DNA from: Amycolatopsis sp. 2-15
Lineage (GTDB): Bacteria > Actinomycetota > Actinomycetes > Mycobacteriales > Pseudonocardiaceae
NCBI RefSeq assembly: GCF_030285625.1
Contig: NZ_CP127294.1
Location: 251,001-315,000, forward strand
DNA length: 64,000 nucleotides
Reading direction: 5' to 3'
Shown here: one piece after another, positions 17,366 to 26,685 of the stretch
Layout: each line of letters begins with the position of its first letter
Numbering within the stretch: the first letter of the stretch is position 1
Position numbers and translations under genes: made by a program
Notes under the pieces: generated by a model
What the model was told of the DNA's origin: nothing
Databases searched by the model: none
What the model saw: the letters and a program-made list of their open reading frames with translations, nothing else

Positions 17366-18495
17366 CCACGGAGCAGCAGCTGCCGGAGCATCCCCGGCCG
17401 AATCCCGCGCGCACGATCGTCTACATGATCACGAGTTTCGTGTTCCGCCTGGTCCAGTTCGTGCTCATCGTGGTGGGCGCGACGGTGGGCGTCGGCACGG
17501 TCGTGGTCTGGGTCGGGTTCCCGATCCTGCTCGCGACCACGGCGTTCGTCCGCTGGTCGGGTGACGCCGAGCGCCGGTGGGCGCGCACGATGCTGCGGAC
17601 GCCGCTCACGAAGGTCGAGCGGCTGCCGCTCGAGGGCCAGTCGCTGACGCGCCGCTGGCTCACCCGCCTCACCGACCCGACGACGTGGCGTGACCTCGCG
17701 TACCTGATGATCGCGTTTCCGCTGGCCATCGCGGAGCTGCCGGTGGCGATCGCGTCGATCGTGCTGCTGCCGATGGCGATCTGGGTGACGCCGTGGCTCG
17801 GCTGGCTCCACGGCAACCTCGCCCTGTCGCTCCTGGGCCCGAACCGCACGAAGAAGCTCGAAGCGAAGGCCGAGCACCTGCAGGCGTCGCGGGCCCGTGG
17901 TGTCGACGCGGCGGAGGCCGAGCGCCGGCGCATCGAGCGCGATCTGCACGACGGCGCCCAGCAGCGGCTCGTCGCCGTCGCCATGAGCCTCGGGCGCGCG
18001 AAGTCGAAGTTCGACAACGACCCCGCCGCCGTGCGCGACCTCATCGACGAGGCCCACGCCGACGCCAAGCTCGCCGTCTCCGAGCTGCGCGACCTCGCGC
18101 GCGGCATCTACCCCGCCGTCCTCGGCGACCGCGGCCTCGACGCCGCGCTTTCGGCCCAGGCCGCGAAGTCGCCGATCCCGGTCGACGTGAGCGTGAACGT
18201 CGAGCCCCGCCCGCCGGCCGCGGTGGAGACCACGGCGTACTTCATCGTCGGCGAGACGCTCACCAACATCGCCAAGCACTCCGGCGCCACCGAGGCGATC
18301 GTGAAGGTGTGGCGCAGCGAGACGCACGTGATCGTCGAGATCACCGACAACGGGCACGGCGGCGCCGAGGTGCGTCCGGGCGGCGGCCTCGCCGGCCTGG
18401 CCGACCGCGCCGCGACCATCGACGGCGTGATCACCGTGGTCAGCCCCGTCGGCGGACCGACCGTGATCCGGGCGGACCTGCCGTGCCAATGGTGA
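17362..18495 (+). CDS. sensor histidine kinase (HisKA_3 type)
   Basis: 377 residues. A PF13796-like membrane sensor domain occupies about residues 18-160. The dimerisation and phosphoacceptor domain follows, with H196 in ERDLHDGAQQRLV. The C-terminal HATPase has the N box GETLTNIAKHS, DNGHGGAE and GGGLAGLADRAA (G box). This layout belongs to the NarL/LiaS/DesK class. The ATG overlaps the stop of the upstream sensor-domain gene. The partner regulator begins 53 bases downstream. Confidence 0.92.
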   Translation: MTTEQQLPEHPRPNPARTIVYMITSFVFRLVQFVLIVVGATVGVGTVVVWVGFPILLATTAFVRWSGDAERRWARTMLRTPLTKVERLPLEGQSLTRRWLTRLTDPTTWRDLAYLMIAFPLAIAELPVAIASIVLLPMAIWVTPWLGWLHGNLALSLLGPNRTKKLEAKAEHLQASRARGVDAAEAERRRIERDLHDGAQQRLVAVAMSLGRAKSKFDNDPAAVRDLIDEAHADAKLAVSELRDLARGIYPAVLGDRGLDAALSAQAAKSPIPVDVSVNVEPRPPAAVETTAYFIVGETLTNIAKHSGATEAIVKVWRSETHVIVEITDNGHGGAEVRPGGGLAGLADRAATIDGVITVVSPVGGPTVIRADLPCQW

Positions 18496-18548
18496 CCCGT
18501 TCGTGAGTGAATAGCCCGGAGCTTTTCTCTCACGAGCCTGGGGGCCTG

Positions 18549-19190
18549 ATGCGAGTAGTGATCGCCGAAGATGCCGTGCTGCTGCGGGCGGGGGTCACGC
18601 GCCTGCTCGCCGACGAGGGCATCGAGACCGTCGCCGCCGTCGACAACGGTGACGACCTGCTCGGCGCCGTCACCGAACACCGGCCCGACCTCGCGATCGT
18701 CGACGTGCGCATGCCACCGACGTTCACCGACGAAGGCCTGCGCGCCGCCCTCGCCGCGCGCGCCGCCGTGCCCGGCCTGCCCGTGCTGGTGCTTTCGCAG
18801 TACGTGGAGGAGAGCTACGCGGTGGAGCTGCTCTCCGGCGGCGCAGGCGGGGTCGGTTACCTGCTCAAGGAACGCGTCGCCGATGTCGCCGACTTCCTCG
18901 ACGCCGTGCGCCGCGTCGCCAATGGCGGCACGGCGATCGACCCGGACGTGATCGCGCAGCTGATGGCCCGCGGGCGCCGCAACCCGCTCGACGCGCTGAC
19001 CGCGCGCGAATCGGAAGTGCTGGGCCTGATGGCGCAAGGGTTGTCGAACACGGCGATCGCCAACCGGCTCGTGGTGTCGCACGGTGCCGTCGAAAAGCAC
19101 ATCGGCAACATCTTCTCCAAGCTCGGTCTCGAAGCCAGCTCGGAAGAACACCGGCGCGTACGAGCGGTCCTGACGTACCTGGGCCGCTGA
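18549..19190 (+). CDS. LuxR/NarL-family response regulator
   Basis: 213 residues from the ATG at 18549, which has a G-rich stretch upstream; a GTG at 18507 would add 14 non-family residues. The receiver domain has D52 as phosphoacceptor (AIVDVRMPP), VLVLSQYVE, and the conserved lysine in GYLLKERV. The C-terminal HTH (about 145-205) contains LTARESEVLGLMAQGLSNTAIA and VEKHIGNIFSKLGL. It pairs with the kinase just upstream. Its targets are unknown; the preceding membrane gene may be one. Confidence 0.93.
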   Translation: MRVVIAEDAVLLRAGVTRLLADEGIETVAAVDNGDDLLGAVTEHRPDLAIVDVRMPPTFTDEGLRAALAARAAVPGLPVLVLSQYVEESYAVELLSGGAGGVGYLLKERVADVADFLDAVRRVANGGTAIDPDVIAQLMARGRRNPLDALTARESEVLGLMAQGLSNTAIANRLVVSHGAVEKHIGNIFSKLGLEASSEEHRRVRAVLTYLGR

Positions 19191-19248
19191 CGGCCGTCAC
19201 CCGTATTGGCGGCAGCATGCGCGTGCGGGCCTCGCTTACCATGGACCA

Positions 19249-19506
19249 ATGTCTGGTGAGGAGTTCCCGGTGACCGACCGCAGCGTCCGCTTCTTCGGCG
19301 GCCCGCTCGACGGCCGTGTCCAGGAGCTCACCGAGGAAGAACCGGTGCCGGGCACGATCGTGCGCCACATCCACCTCCACGGCGGCCCGAAGATCGAGAC
19401 GCTGTACGAGCTCGGCATGACCGAGCACGGCTGGGAGTACCGCGTGAGCGCCACCACGCTCTCGGAACCCTCGCACTCCGAACCGGAGCCCGACGGCCTG
19501 AGGTAG
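19249..19506 (+). CDS. small conserved hypothetical protein
   Basis: 85 residues, starting MSGEEFPVTDRSVRFFGGPL. The FFGGPLDGR motif is found in many small actinobacterial and phage proteins of unknown function. The protein is soluble and acidic, with no recognisable catalytic motif. It lies 58 bases after the response regulator but shows no overlap with it, so it may be independent. The C-terminal tail (about residues 72-85) is Ser/Pro/Glu-rich and likely disordered. Confidence 0.65.
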   Translation: MSGEEFPVTDRSVRFFGGPLDGRVQELTEEEPVPGTIVRHIHLHGGPKIETLYELGMTEHGWEYRVSATTLSEPSHSEPEPDGLR

Positions 19507-19600
19507 GGACAACCCCCGTAGCGACCACGGGCTGGCCGGAGGTCGAACTCGGCGGCTCACCCCGCTGTCCGAAAAGCCCGCGGCGACCAGCCTTAGAGGC

Positions 19601-20938
19601 ATGACGACGAGCCTGCTGCGGGTCAGCACACCGGTCGCTTCCGGCGGCCGCGACAAGTTCCTCGACGTGGTCCGGGCAGGCGCGATCCTGGCCGTGATCA
19701 CGCAGCACTGGGTGATGCCGGTGCTCTCCTACTCCCAAGGCACGCTGGCGACGGGCAACGCGCTCGCGACGCCCGGCTGGTGGGTCGTGACGTGGCTTTC
19801 GCAAGTGATGCCACTGGTGTTCTTCGCCGGCGCCGCGGCGAACCTGATCTCCTTGCGCCGCGCGGAATCCTCCCGCGCGTGGCTCGCCGCGCGCGTCCGG
19901 AGGCTGCTGGTGCCGGTGCTTCCGCTGCTGGCCGTTTGGCTCGTGGTGCCGGATCTGCTGCAGGGCATGGGAATTCCGGCGCAGCCGCTGCAGGTGGCGA
20001 GCTCGATCGCCGCGCAGCTGCTGTGGTTCCTGTCCGTCTACCTGCTCACGGTGCTGCTCACGCCGCTGATGGTCGCGGCGCACCGCCGCTGGGGCCTGTG
20101 GGTGCCGCTGGTGATGGCCGTGGCGGGCGCGCTCGTCGACGTCGCGCGGTTCGCCGACCTCGGTCTGATCGGCTACGTCAACGCGGTGTTCGTGTGGGTG
20201 GCCGTGCACCAGCTCGGTTTCGCTTACGTGGAAGGCCGGCTGGGCGAGCTGACCCGGCGCGGCGCGCTCGCGTTGTCCGCCGCCGGGTTCGGGGTCACGG
20301 CGCTGCTGGTCGCGTTCGGTCCCTACCCGGCCAGCATGATCGGCATGCCGGGCGCCCCGGTGTCGAACATGAGCCCGCCCACCGTGTTGCTGCTGTTCCT
20401 GGCCGTGGGTCAGCTCGGTCTGCTGCTCGCGTTCCGCCCTCAGCTCAACGCGCTGGCCGCGCGGCCGGGCGTCGGCAGCGCGCTGAGCTGGATCGGCGCG
20501 CGGTTCATGAGCGTGTACCTCTGGCACATGCCGGCCCTGATCGTGGTCTCCGGCGTGACGGTGCTCGGCCTCGGTTACGCGACTCCGGCGCCCGGTTCGG
20601 TGCTGTGGCTCGTGATGGCGCCCGCGTGGTTCGCGCTGTGTGCGGCCGTGCTGCTGGTGCTGCTGCGGCTGTTCTCCCGCTTCGAGACGCAGCGCGACGA
20701 CGTGGTGATCACCGCGCGGACGCCGCAGCTCGTGCTGGCCGGGCTGCTCGCGTCCGGCGGCCTGCTCGGGCTCGCCGCGCACGGCTTCCAGCCGCTGAGC
20801 GAAGGCTTCGCCCACGGCCCGATCCCCTGGGTCGTGCTCTTCGCCGCCGGGTTCGCGCTGGCCGGCCGCCGGCTGTCGCTGACGCCGCTGCTCGGCCGGG
20901 CCGTCGCGATCACGGAGGCGGCGAAGGTCAAACGCTGA
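19601..20938 (+). CDS. acyltransferase-3 family membrane protein
   Basis: 445 residues with about ten membrane segments. The start GGRDKFLDVVRAGAILAVITQHWVMP has the RxxAxxxVxxxH pattern of acyltransferase-3 proteins, with the histidine in QHW as the likely catalytic residue. YLWHMPALIVV near residue 310 matches the late YLWH/P motif. Such proteins O-acylate sugars, antibiotics or cell-envelope polymers; the substrate is not visible here. The 3' end overlaps the convergent amidohydrolase by 11 bases. Confidence 0.8.
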   Translation: MTTSLLRVSTPVASGGRDKFLDVVRAGAILAVITQHWVMPVLSYSQGTLATGNALATPGWWVVTWLSQVMPLVFFAGAAANLISLRRAESSRAWLAARVRRLLVPVLPLLAVWLVVPDLLQGMGIPAQPLQVASSIAAQLLWFLSVYLLTVLLTPLMVAAHRRWGLWVPLVMAVAGALVDVARFADLGLIGYVNAVFVWVAVHQLGFAYVEGRLGELTRRGALALSAAGFGVTALLVAFGPYPASMIGMPGAPVSNMSPPTVLLLFLAVGQLGLLLAFRPQLNALAARPGVGSALSWIGARFMSVYLWHMPALIVVSGVTVLGLGYATPAPGSVLWLVMAPAWFALCAAVLLVLLRLFSRFETQRDDVVITARTPQLVLAGLLASGGLLGLAAHGFQPLSEGFAHGPIPWVVLFAAGFALAGRRLSLTPLLGRAVAITEAAKVKR

Positions 20939-21824
20939 GCAGCTTCGCGGGGGTGTCGTGCAGCACGGCCCGCAGGAACGGCTCGCCAAGGCGATCGTCG
21001 GCCGCCCAGCCGGCGATCGCCTGCAGCTGCGTGGCGTAGGAGTACGGGATGTTCGGGAAGTCGGTGCCCAGCACCACGCGGTCGGCGAACTCGACCAGCC
21101 GGTCGGTCCAGTCGGCCGGCAGCGGCGACATCTTCTGCGCGAACGGCACGCCGACCATGGTCGTGTCGATGTGCACACGAGGGAAGCGCGCCATCAGCTC
21201 GAACGCGCTGGTGAACTCGGGCATCGCCGCGTGGGCCAGCACGGCCGTGAGGTTCGGGTGCCGTTCGAGGACCTCGGCGAACACGTTCAGGCCGGTGAAG
21301 TCGCCGCGCAGGGGACCGTGTCCACAGTGGACGACCACGGGCACACCCGCGTCGGCCAGCGAACCCCACACCGGCTTCAGCAGGTCGTCTCGCGGGTCGT
21401 ACGCACCGACCTGCACGTGGGCCTTGAAACACCGCGCGCCGGCCCGCAGGGTGGCGTCCACTGAGGACACGGCGGCCGGCTCGGGGTAGAACGTGCCCGT
21501 GGGCACGGCTTCCGGCACCTGCTCGGCGAACTCCAGCACCCACGAGGTGAGCCACTCCGCCATACCCGGCTTGTGCGGGTACACCAGCGGCGCGAACTGC
21601 TTCACACCCAGCTCGCGCAGGGTCTGCACGCGCTCCTGCTCCGCCGTTCGGTAGTGCACCGGCCATTCGGTGCCGTAGTGCGCCTGCGCCTGGTCGAAGT
21701 AGGCCCAGACCTTGTCCATCACGGACTTCGGCAGGAAGTGCACGTGGATATCGATGAGCCCGTCGAGACCGAGGGCAGCGGTCCACCGAGCGACGTCGGC
21801 GTCCGAGGCGGGACCGAGCGTCAC
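20928..21824 (-). CDS. amidohydrolase family protein (PF04909 type)
   Basis: 298 residues from a GTG that overlaps the smpB stop as [21 protein letters not shown] near residue 20 provides the HxH metal ligands; [21 protein letters not shown] and [12 protein letters not shown] complete the active-site pattern of the ACMSD-like amidohydrolases, which decarboxylate or hydrolyse ring compounds. The substrate is unknown. Being coupled to smpB is likely a matter of chromosomal arrangement rather than function. Confidence 0.8.
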   Translation of the reverse strand: MTLGPASDADVARWTAALGLDGLIDIHVHFLPKSVMDKVWAYFDQAQAHYGTEWPVHYRTAEQERVQTLRELGVKQFAPLVYPHKPGMAEWLTSWVLEFAEQVPEAVPTGTFYPEPAAVSSVDATLRAGARCFKAHVQVGAYDPRDDLLKPVWGSLADAGVPVVVHCGHGPLRGDFTGLNVFAEVLERHPNLTAVLAHAAMPEFTSAFELMARFPRVHIDTTMVGVPFAQKMSPLPADWTDRLVEFADRVVLGTDFPNIPYSYATQLQAIAGWAADDRLGEPFLRAVLHDTPAKLLSV

Positions 21825-22303
21825 TCCGTGAACCGGCCCTTCAGCGCGCGGCCCATGGCCTTGCTGATGTCGCGTTCGGCATCGCGCTTGGCCAGCGTCT
21901 GGCGCTTGTCGTAGGCCTTCTTGCCCTTGGCCAGCGCGATCTCGACCTTGACCTTGCCGTCTTTGAAGTACATCGACAGCGGAACGAGCGACAGGCCGCT
22001 CTCCTTCGTCTTGCCGATCAGCTTCTCGATCTCACTGCGGTGCAGCAGCAGCTTGCGCGTGCGCCGCGGCGTGTGGTTGGTCCAGGTGCCCTGCGTGTAC
22101 TCGGGGATGTGCACATTGCGCAGCCACACCTCACCGTCGTCGACGGTCGCGAACGCGTCGGCGAGCGAGGCCTTGCCCTCCCGAAGGCTCTTCACCTCCG
22201 TGCCCTGGAGCACCAGTCCTGCTTCGTAGGTGTCCAGGATGGCGTAGTCGTGCCGAGCCTTGCGGTTCGACGCGATGACCTTCTGTCCACGTTCCTTGGG
22301 CAT
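21821..22303 (-). CDS. smpB: SsrA-binding protein SmpB
   Basis: 160 residues from the ATG at 22301-22303. SmpB binds tmRNA and carries it into stalled ribosomes. The family core is intact: [38 protein letters not shown] and [18 protein letters not shown] central strands, then the basic C-terminal tail [20 protein letters not shown] that occupies the mRNA channel. It lies downstream of ftsEX on the same strand, a common actinobacterial arrangement, and 5.3 kb from the tmRNA gene. Confidence 0.96.
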   Translation of the reverse strand: MPKERGQKVIASNRKARHDYAILDTYEAGLVLQGTEVKSLREGKASLADAFATVDDGEVWLRNVHIPEYTQGTWTNHTPRRTRKLLLHRSEIEKLIGKTKESGLSLVPLSMYFKDGKVKVEIALAKGKKAYDKRQTLAKRDAERDISKAMGRALKGRFTE

Positions 22304-22731
22304 GATGTCAACTCTACGTGGTTTTCCCCGCGGGAGCCGACAGGGTTTCCCCGCGCTGCTCCCCTGGTCAGGGCACTGAAGCGCCGAACCCTGCCACTGA
22401 CCCCGGCCGGACCGGGCGGCGCTCACGCCACCGAACGCGAAGCGCCCGGCCTGGCTGCTCATTTTGCACGACGGCACCACCGCCCCGCACCCGAAGGTGC
22501 GGCAGCGCGGCTCGGGTCAGCGTGACGGCCCGAAGACAAGATGTTGCGCGAACTCCTGCAGCGCGCCGTCACCACGCTCGCCGAAGGCGACTGAACTTTG
22601 GTGACAGTGACGCGGCCCACATCCTGAGCCCGGCTTCACCGTTCTGCTGTGGCCGGGCGTACGCGCTGCCGGCACCGTCCCAGGTGGACGAACTCGGCGC
22701 CGTACCGGCCGCCGCGCCCTGAAAACGACAA
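22304..22731. other. gene-free spacer between smpB and ftsX
   Basis: I see no convincing gene. Frames on both strands are open but lack ribosome sites and family-like sequence. A 17-codon frame from an ATG at 22541 (MLRELLQRAVTTLAEGD) has actinobacterial codon use and could be a gene remnant. The smpB promoter must lie near 22304-22400. Confidence 0.4.
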
Positions 22732-22769
22732 CGCCGCGGGGGCAGGACCGAAGTCCTGCCCCCGCGGCG
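22732..22769 (-). terminator. intrinsic terminator of ftsEX
   Basis: A perfect 16-bp stem (arms 22732-22747 and 22754-22769, loop of 6) starts 12 bases after the ftsX stop. On the minus strand it is followed by TTGTCGTTTTC. Confidence 0.8.
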
Positions 22770-22780
22770 TCGCAGCGAAG

Positions 22781-23674
22781 CTAGTGGCGGACGTACAGCC
22801 GGAGCGTGACGTACCCGGTGATCGCCGAGATCACGACCGAAACGGCCAGCAGTATCGGCGCCACGGGGAACAGCAGCTCCAGCGTGGTGATCTGGGGGAA
22901 GACCTCACCAGTCAGCACCGAGTCGAGGAACGTGAGCTTGGCAGCCAGCAGGAACAGGATGCCGAGCACCGCACCGACCACACCGGCGACCACCGCCTCC
23001 AGGAGGAACGGCAGCTGTGTGTACCACCGGGTCGCGCCGACCAGCCGCATGATGCCGACCTCCGTGCGCCGCGTGAACGCCGACACCTGGATGGTGTTCG
23101 CGATCAGCAGCAGCGCCGCGATGGCCATGATGAGGGCGATCCCGAACGCGATGTTGCGGACGCCGTTGAACACGTTGAACACACGGTCGAGGAACTTCTT
23201 CTGGTCGTCGACCTTGCGCACGCCGGGCTTGCCCGAGTACTCCGCGATGATCGCGGCGCTGCGGTCCGGGTCCTTCAGCTTCACCTGCAGCGACGCCGGC
23301 AGCGCCTCCGGTCCGGTGAGCTCCAGCAGCTCGGGCTGGCTCGCGAAGATCTTCTTGAACCGCTCGTAGGCCGCGTCGCGGTTCTCGTAGACCACGGACT
23401 CGACGCCGGGGTTGTTCTGCAGCGACTCGCGTAGCTGGCTGCACAGCGGCTGCGAGCAGTTCTTGTCATTGGCGCTGATGTCCTCGACGAGACTGACCTG
23501 GACCTCGACCTCGGCGAGGAAGTTCGCCTTCATCTTGTCGATCGTCCGCACGGCCAGGAGGCCACCGCCGAGCATGGCGAGGGAGACCGCCGTGGTGAGG
23601 ATCATCGCGATGGTCATCGTGACGTTCCGGCGCAAACCGGTGAGGACCTCGCTGAAGACGAAACTGGCACGCAT
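22781..23674 (-). CDS. ftsX: cell division protein FtsX
   Basis: 297 residues from the ATG at 23672-23674 (MRASFVFSEVLTGLRRNVTM). FtsX is the membrane part of the FtsEX complex, which activates peptidoglycan hydrolases at division. A first membrane helix (about 22-42) is followed by an extracytoplasmic domain (about 45-165) with two cysteines in NCSQPLCSQL, then three C-terminal membrane helices. The motif VGIMRLVGATRWYTQLPFLLEA is typical of the family. It follows ftsE with a 58-base gap and is closed by a strong terminator. Confidence 0.95.
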   Translation of the reverse strand: MRASFVFSEVLTGLRRNVTMTIAMILTTAVSLAMLGGGLLAVRTIDKMKANFLAEVEVQVSLVEDISANDKNCSQPLCSQLRESLQNNPGVESVVYENRDAAYERFKKIFASQPELLELTGPEALPASLQVKLKDPDRSAAIIAEYSGKPGVRKVDDQKKFLDRVFNVFNGVRNIAFGIALIMAIAALLLIANTIQVSAFTRRTEVGIMRLVGATRWYTQLPFLLEAVVAGVVGAVLGILFLLAAKLTFLDSVLTGEVFPQITTLELLFPVAPILLAVSVVISAITGYVTLRLYVRH

Positions 23675-23732
23675 CGCAGGTGTCTGTCCCTTGTTGGGTC
23701 GGGGCTGTCGGGGAAGGCGGGCGGCGGGTCGC

Positions 23733-24422
23733 TCAGCGACCGATGCCGTACACCCCACGGGCGTCGTCGCGGATCACGCGGCCGAGCTGCAGCTCGACGA
23801 CCCGGCGCCGCATCGAGTCCACGATGGAGTGGTCGTGGGTGGCCATCAGCACGGTCGTACCCGTGCGGTTGATGCGCTCCAGCAGCAGCATGATGTCCTG
23901 GCTCGTGTCGGGGTCCAGGTTCCCGGTCGGCTCGTCGGCCAGCAGCACCAGCGGCCGGTTCACGAACGCGCGCGCGATCGCCACACGCTGCTGCTCGCCA
24001 CCGGAGAGCTCGTTGGGCAGCCGGTCGGCCTTGCCCTCCAGGCCCACGAGCTCCAGCACCTCCGGCACGACCTTCTTGATGGTCAGGCGCGGCTTGCCGA
24101 TCACCTCGAGCGCGAACGCCACGTTCTCGGCCACCGTCTTGTTGGCCAGCAGCCGGAAGTCCTGGAAGACGCAGCCGATCGTCTGGCGCAGGCGGGGGAC
24201 CCTGCGCCGCGCGAGCTTGGCGACGTCGAAGTTGGACACCATCACGCGGCCCTTGCTCGGGACCTCTTCGCGCAGCAGCAGACGCAGGAACGTCGACTTC
24301 CCGGAACCCGAAGGGCCGATGAGGAAGACGAACTCACCCTTGTCGATCTCGACCGACACCCGTTCGAGGGCAGGACGGGTCGAGGTCTTGTAGACCTTGG
24401 AAACCTCTTCGAGCCGGATCAC
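23733..24422 (-). CDS. ftsE: cell division ATP-binding protein FtsE
   Basis: 229 residues starting with GTG. It is an ABC-type ATPase: Walker A GPSGSGKS (residues 36-43), Q-loop CVFQDFRLL, signature LSGGEQQR (about 139-146), Walker [13 protein letters not shown] and the H-loop MATHDHSIV. It powers FtsX in controlling cell-wall hydrolases at the septum. [20 protein letters not shown] is the usual FtsE N-terminus. It lies between prfB and ftsX, the standard actinobacterial order. Confidence 0.96.
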   Translation of the reverse strand: MIRLEEVSKVYKTSTRPALERVSVEIDKGEFVFLIGPSGSGKSTFLRLLLREEVPSKGRVMVSNFDVAKLARRRVPRLRQTIGCVFQDFRLLANKTVAENVAFALEVIGKPRLTIKKVVPEVLELVGLEGKADRLPNELSGGEQQRVAIARAFVNRPLVLLADEPTGNLDPDTSQDIMLLLERINRTGTTVLMATHDHSIVDSMRRRVVELQLGRVIRDDARGVYGIGR

Positions 24423-24481
24423 GGTTCGGCATACTACCCATGGGCCTCGTTAAGCCCGGGTTGCCCGTGCCCCCGAAACGA

Positions 24482-24606
24482 GCAAGGGACCCCTGCCGTC
24501 GCCAAGCGTGGCATTTGCCGCGCCGGACGGTAGCGGAAGTCCCTTGCCCCGGAATCGGTTCCGGGTGTCGACAGTGGATCCCGTCGCCTGTTCTGGATCA
24601 GGCGAC
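24482..24606. other. two hairpins between ftsE and prfB
   Basis: GCAAGGGAC (24482-24490) pairs with GTCCCTTGC (24539-24547) around an inner CCGTC/GACGG pair. A second hairpin, GTCGCCTG/CAGGCGAC, lies at 24583-24606 and is flanked by CGACAGTGGA on each side. On the minus strand they follow prfB and precede ftsE, so they are probably the prfB terminator region. No T-run is present. Confidence 0.45.
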
Positions 24607-24630
24607 AGTGGACTCCAGGCAGCCGCGCGG

Positions 24631-25734
24631 TTACGCGACGGCGGCCTGCTTGCGCCAGCGGATGCCGGCCTCGAGGAAGCCGTCGATCTCGCCGTCGAGC
24701 ACGGCGCTCGGGTTGCCGACCTCGAAGTCGGTGCGCAGGTCCTTGACCATCTGGTACGGGTGCAGCACGTAAGAGCGCATCTGGTTGCCCCAGCTGGAGC
24801 CGCCGTCCTTGAGGGCGTCCATTTCGGCCCGCTCCTCTTCCTTCTTGCGCAGCATCAGCCGCGCCTGCAGGACCTTCAGCGCCGCGGCCTTGTTCTGCAG
24901 CTGCGACTTCTCGTTCTGGCAGGAGACGACGATGCCGGTCGGCAGGTGCGTGATGCGCACCGCGGAGTCGGTGGTGTTCACGCTCTGTCCACCGGGGCCC
25001 GACGAGCGGTACACGTCGACGCGGATGTCCTTCTCCGCGATGTCGACGTGGTCGACTTCCTCGACCTCCGGCAGCACCTCGACGTGGGCGAAGGACGTCT
25101 GGCGGCGGCTCTGGTTGTCGAACGGCGAGATCCGCACCAGGCGGTGGGTGCCCTGCTCGACCGAGAGGGTGCCGTAGACGTAGGGGGCGCTCACCTTGAA
25201 CGTCGCGGACTTGATGCCCGCCTCTTCGGCGTAGGAGATGTCGTAGACGTCGGTGGGGTAGCCGTGGCGCTCAGCCCAGCGCAGGTACATGCGCAGCAGC
25301 ATCTCGGCCCAGTCGGCCGCGTCGACGCCGCCGGCTTCCGCGCGGATGGTGACGACGGCGTTGCGGTCGTCGTACTCACCGGACAGCAGCGTGCGGACCT
25401 CGAGCGCGTCGACGTCCTTGCCGAGGTCGGTGAGGTCGCCCTCCGCCTCCTGCATGCTGCCGGGGTCGCCCTCGGCCTCGGCCAGCTCGTAGAGCACGCC
25501 CAGGTCGTCGAGGCGCGACCGCAGGTCGGACACGCGGCGCAGCTCGCTCTGGCGGTGCGAGAGCTGGCTGGTGACCTTCTGCGCCTCCTCCGGGTTGTCC
25601 CAGAGGGTGGGGCTGGAGGCCTGGCTCTCGAGCTCCGCGACCTGCGCACGCAGCGCATCGAGGTCCATCACCGACTCGATCTGCGTCAGCTTGCCGGTCA
25701 GGTCCTTGAGGGCCGCATCGAACTCATCACTCAC
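24631..25734 (-). CDS. prfB: peptide chain release factor 2
   Basis: 367 residues from the GTG at 25732-25734 ([16 protein letters not shown]). RF2 recognises UAA and UGA stop codons. The SPF anticodon-like tripeptide is in [15 protein letters not shown], and the catalytic GGQ is in [17 protein letters not shown]. The frame is continuous, so the programmed +1 frameshift that autoregulates RF2 in many bacteria is absent, as usual in actinobacteria. It heads the prfB-ftsE-ftsX-smpB series. Confidence 0.97.
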   Translation of the reverse strand: MSDEFDAALKDLTGKLTQIESVMDLDALRAQVAELESQASSPTLWDNPEEAQKVTSQLSHRQSELRRVSDLRSRLDDLGVLYELAEAEGDPGSMQEAEGDLTDLGKDVDALEVRTLLSGEYDDRNAVVTIRAEAGGVDAADWAEMLLRMYLRWAERHGYPTDVYDISYAEEAGIKSATFKVSAPYVYGTLSVEQGTHRLVRISPFDNQSRRQTSFAHVEVLPEVEEVDHVDIAEKDIRVDVYRSSGPGGQSVNTTDSAVRITHLPTGIVVSCQNEKSQLQNKAAALKVLQARLMLRKKEEERAEMDALKDGGSSWGNQMRSYVLHPYQMVKDLRTDFEVGNPSAVLDGEIDGFLEAGIRWRKQAAVA

Positions 25735-25756
25735 GTTTACCAAGGTTACGGCAAAA

Positions 25757-25785
25757 CCCACGACCGGTTGCGAACCGGTCGTGGG
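25757..25785 (-). terminator. intrinsic terminator after the padR-type gene
   Basis: A perfect 13-bp stem (CCCACGACCGGTT with its complement, loop GCG) is followed on the minus strand by TTTTGCC. It starts 13 bases beyond the stop of the PadR gene. Confidence 0.8.
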
Positions 25786-25797
25786 CTGTGGCGTGGG

Positions 25798-26298
25798 TCA
25801 GGCCGACGGGATGGCGTCGAGCAGCTTCAGGGCGGCCTTGGCCTGCGCCTGAGCGAACTCGGCGACGGCCTTGGCGTAGGGGCCGTCGGCCGCCTTGGTG
25901 GCCGCCTTGGCCTCGTCGAGCTGCACCTGGTAGGTGCCGCGGGCGGTCTCGAGCAGAGCGGTGCGCTGCTTCGCCGTGAGCGAACCGGCGTGCACGAGCC
26001 GCAGGATGAGCGGGCTGCGCAGGTGGTCGGGACCGGCCTCGGACGTGAGCCACGTCTTGAAGGCCTTCTTGCCGGCCGCGGTCAGCACGTACTGCTGGCT
26101 CGAGCGCGGACCCTGCTTGCCCAGCCGGACGAGGCCCTCCTTGGACAACGCCGGGAGCTCGCGGTAGACCTGGCTGCGGGTGACACTGAAGAAGGCGCCG
26201 AAGCGCTCGTCGGCTCCCGCGACCAGCTGCCCGCCCGTGGCGGGACCGTCGTGGAGGAGACCGAGCAGAGCGGCGGCTGTTGCATTCAATTCGGACAC
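25798..26298 (-). CDS. PadR-family transcriptional regulator
   Basis: 166 residues from the GTG at 26296-26298, preceded by TAGAGGT; a frame to 26334 is longer but has no ribosome site. The N-terminal winged HTH (about 1-75) has TAAALLGLLHDGPATGGQL, FFSVTRSQVYRELPALSKEGLV and a GPRSSQQYVLT wing. The C-terminal helical region (about 85-166) is the dimerisation domain. No target gene is adjacent in a divergent arrangement. Three copies of an iterated palindrome lie just upstream. Confidence 0.85.
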   Translation of the reverse strand: MSELNATAAALLGLLHDGPATGGQLVAGADERFGAFFSVTRSQVYRELPALSKEGLVRLGKQGPRSSQQYVLTAAGKKAFKTWLTSEAGPDHLRSPLILRLVHAGSLTAKQRTALLETARGTYQVQLDEAKAATKAADGPYAKAVAEFAQAQAKAALKLLDAIPSA

Positions 26299-26329
26299 AC
26301 CTCTACGTTCCCACTTCTTCGGCGGTATG

Positions 26330-26412
26330 TCCACAGTGGTCTCGGGATCTGTCCATTGTGGCTAGTGTTATCCCCTCGTTCGGCCCAATCCGGAGGCAGG
26401 TCCACTGTGGAC
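26330..26412. repeat. cluster of three copies of a TCCACWGTGGA-like palindrome
   Basis: TCCACAGTGG at 26330-26339, GTCCATTGTGG at 26351-26361 and GTCCACTGTGGAC at 26400-26412 lie within 83 bases upstream of the PadR gene. The same motif recurs across the window. The surrounding stretch 26299-26513 has no gene. The copies could act as an operator here, or be part of a genome-wide iterated element. Confidence 0.5.
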
Positions 26413-26513
26413 CTGGACACGCTCCGCAACCGCGAGGGCCTCCCGTACGACGCAAAACGACCAAGGGCTCCGAGCGCAACCACCACCCGAGCGAACCAGC
26501 AGGTCAGGACACG

Positions 26514-26550
26514 AAAAAGCCCGGTCTGCGCTATGCGCAAACCGGGCTTT
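26514..26550 (-). terminator. terminator of the first initiator tRNA gene
   Basis: AAAAGCCCGGT (26514-26524) pairs with ACCGGGCTTTT (26540-26550). On the minus strand the hairpin starts seven bases after the tRNA and ends in a T-run. Confidence 0.85.
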
Positions 26551-26557
26551 TCGACAG

Positions 26558-26631
26558 TAGCGGGGACAGGATTTGAACCTGCGACCTCTGGGTTATGAGC
26601 CCAGCGAGCTACCGAGCTGCTCCACCCCGCG
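26558..26631 (-). tRNA. initiator tRNA-fMet (CAT)
   Basis: 74 nt. The anticodon loop is CTCATAA, flanked by the three G:C pairs of the anticodon stem (GGG/CCC) that mark initiator tRNAs. The first acceptor pair is a C:T mismatch, the other initiator hallmark. The T arm is GGTTCAAATCC. CCA is not encoded. An identical copy lies at 30486-30559. Confidence 0.95.
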
Positions 26632-26685
26632 TCGTTGTGTTCATAAGATTACACGGGGGGTTAAGTGGTTTTCAGGCACCCCCAC

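Noticed and set aside
22318..22722. 134-codon plus-strand frame between smpB and ftsX
   Set aside because: It has no start signal or family-like sequence; composition is Pro/Arg-rich, as in shadow frames.
24631..25734. Search for a programmed frameshift in prfB
   Set aside because: The reading frame is continuous from the GTG start with no internal TGA.
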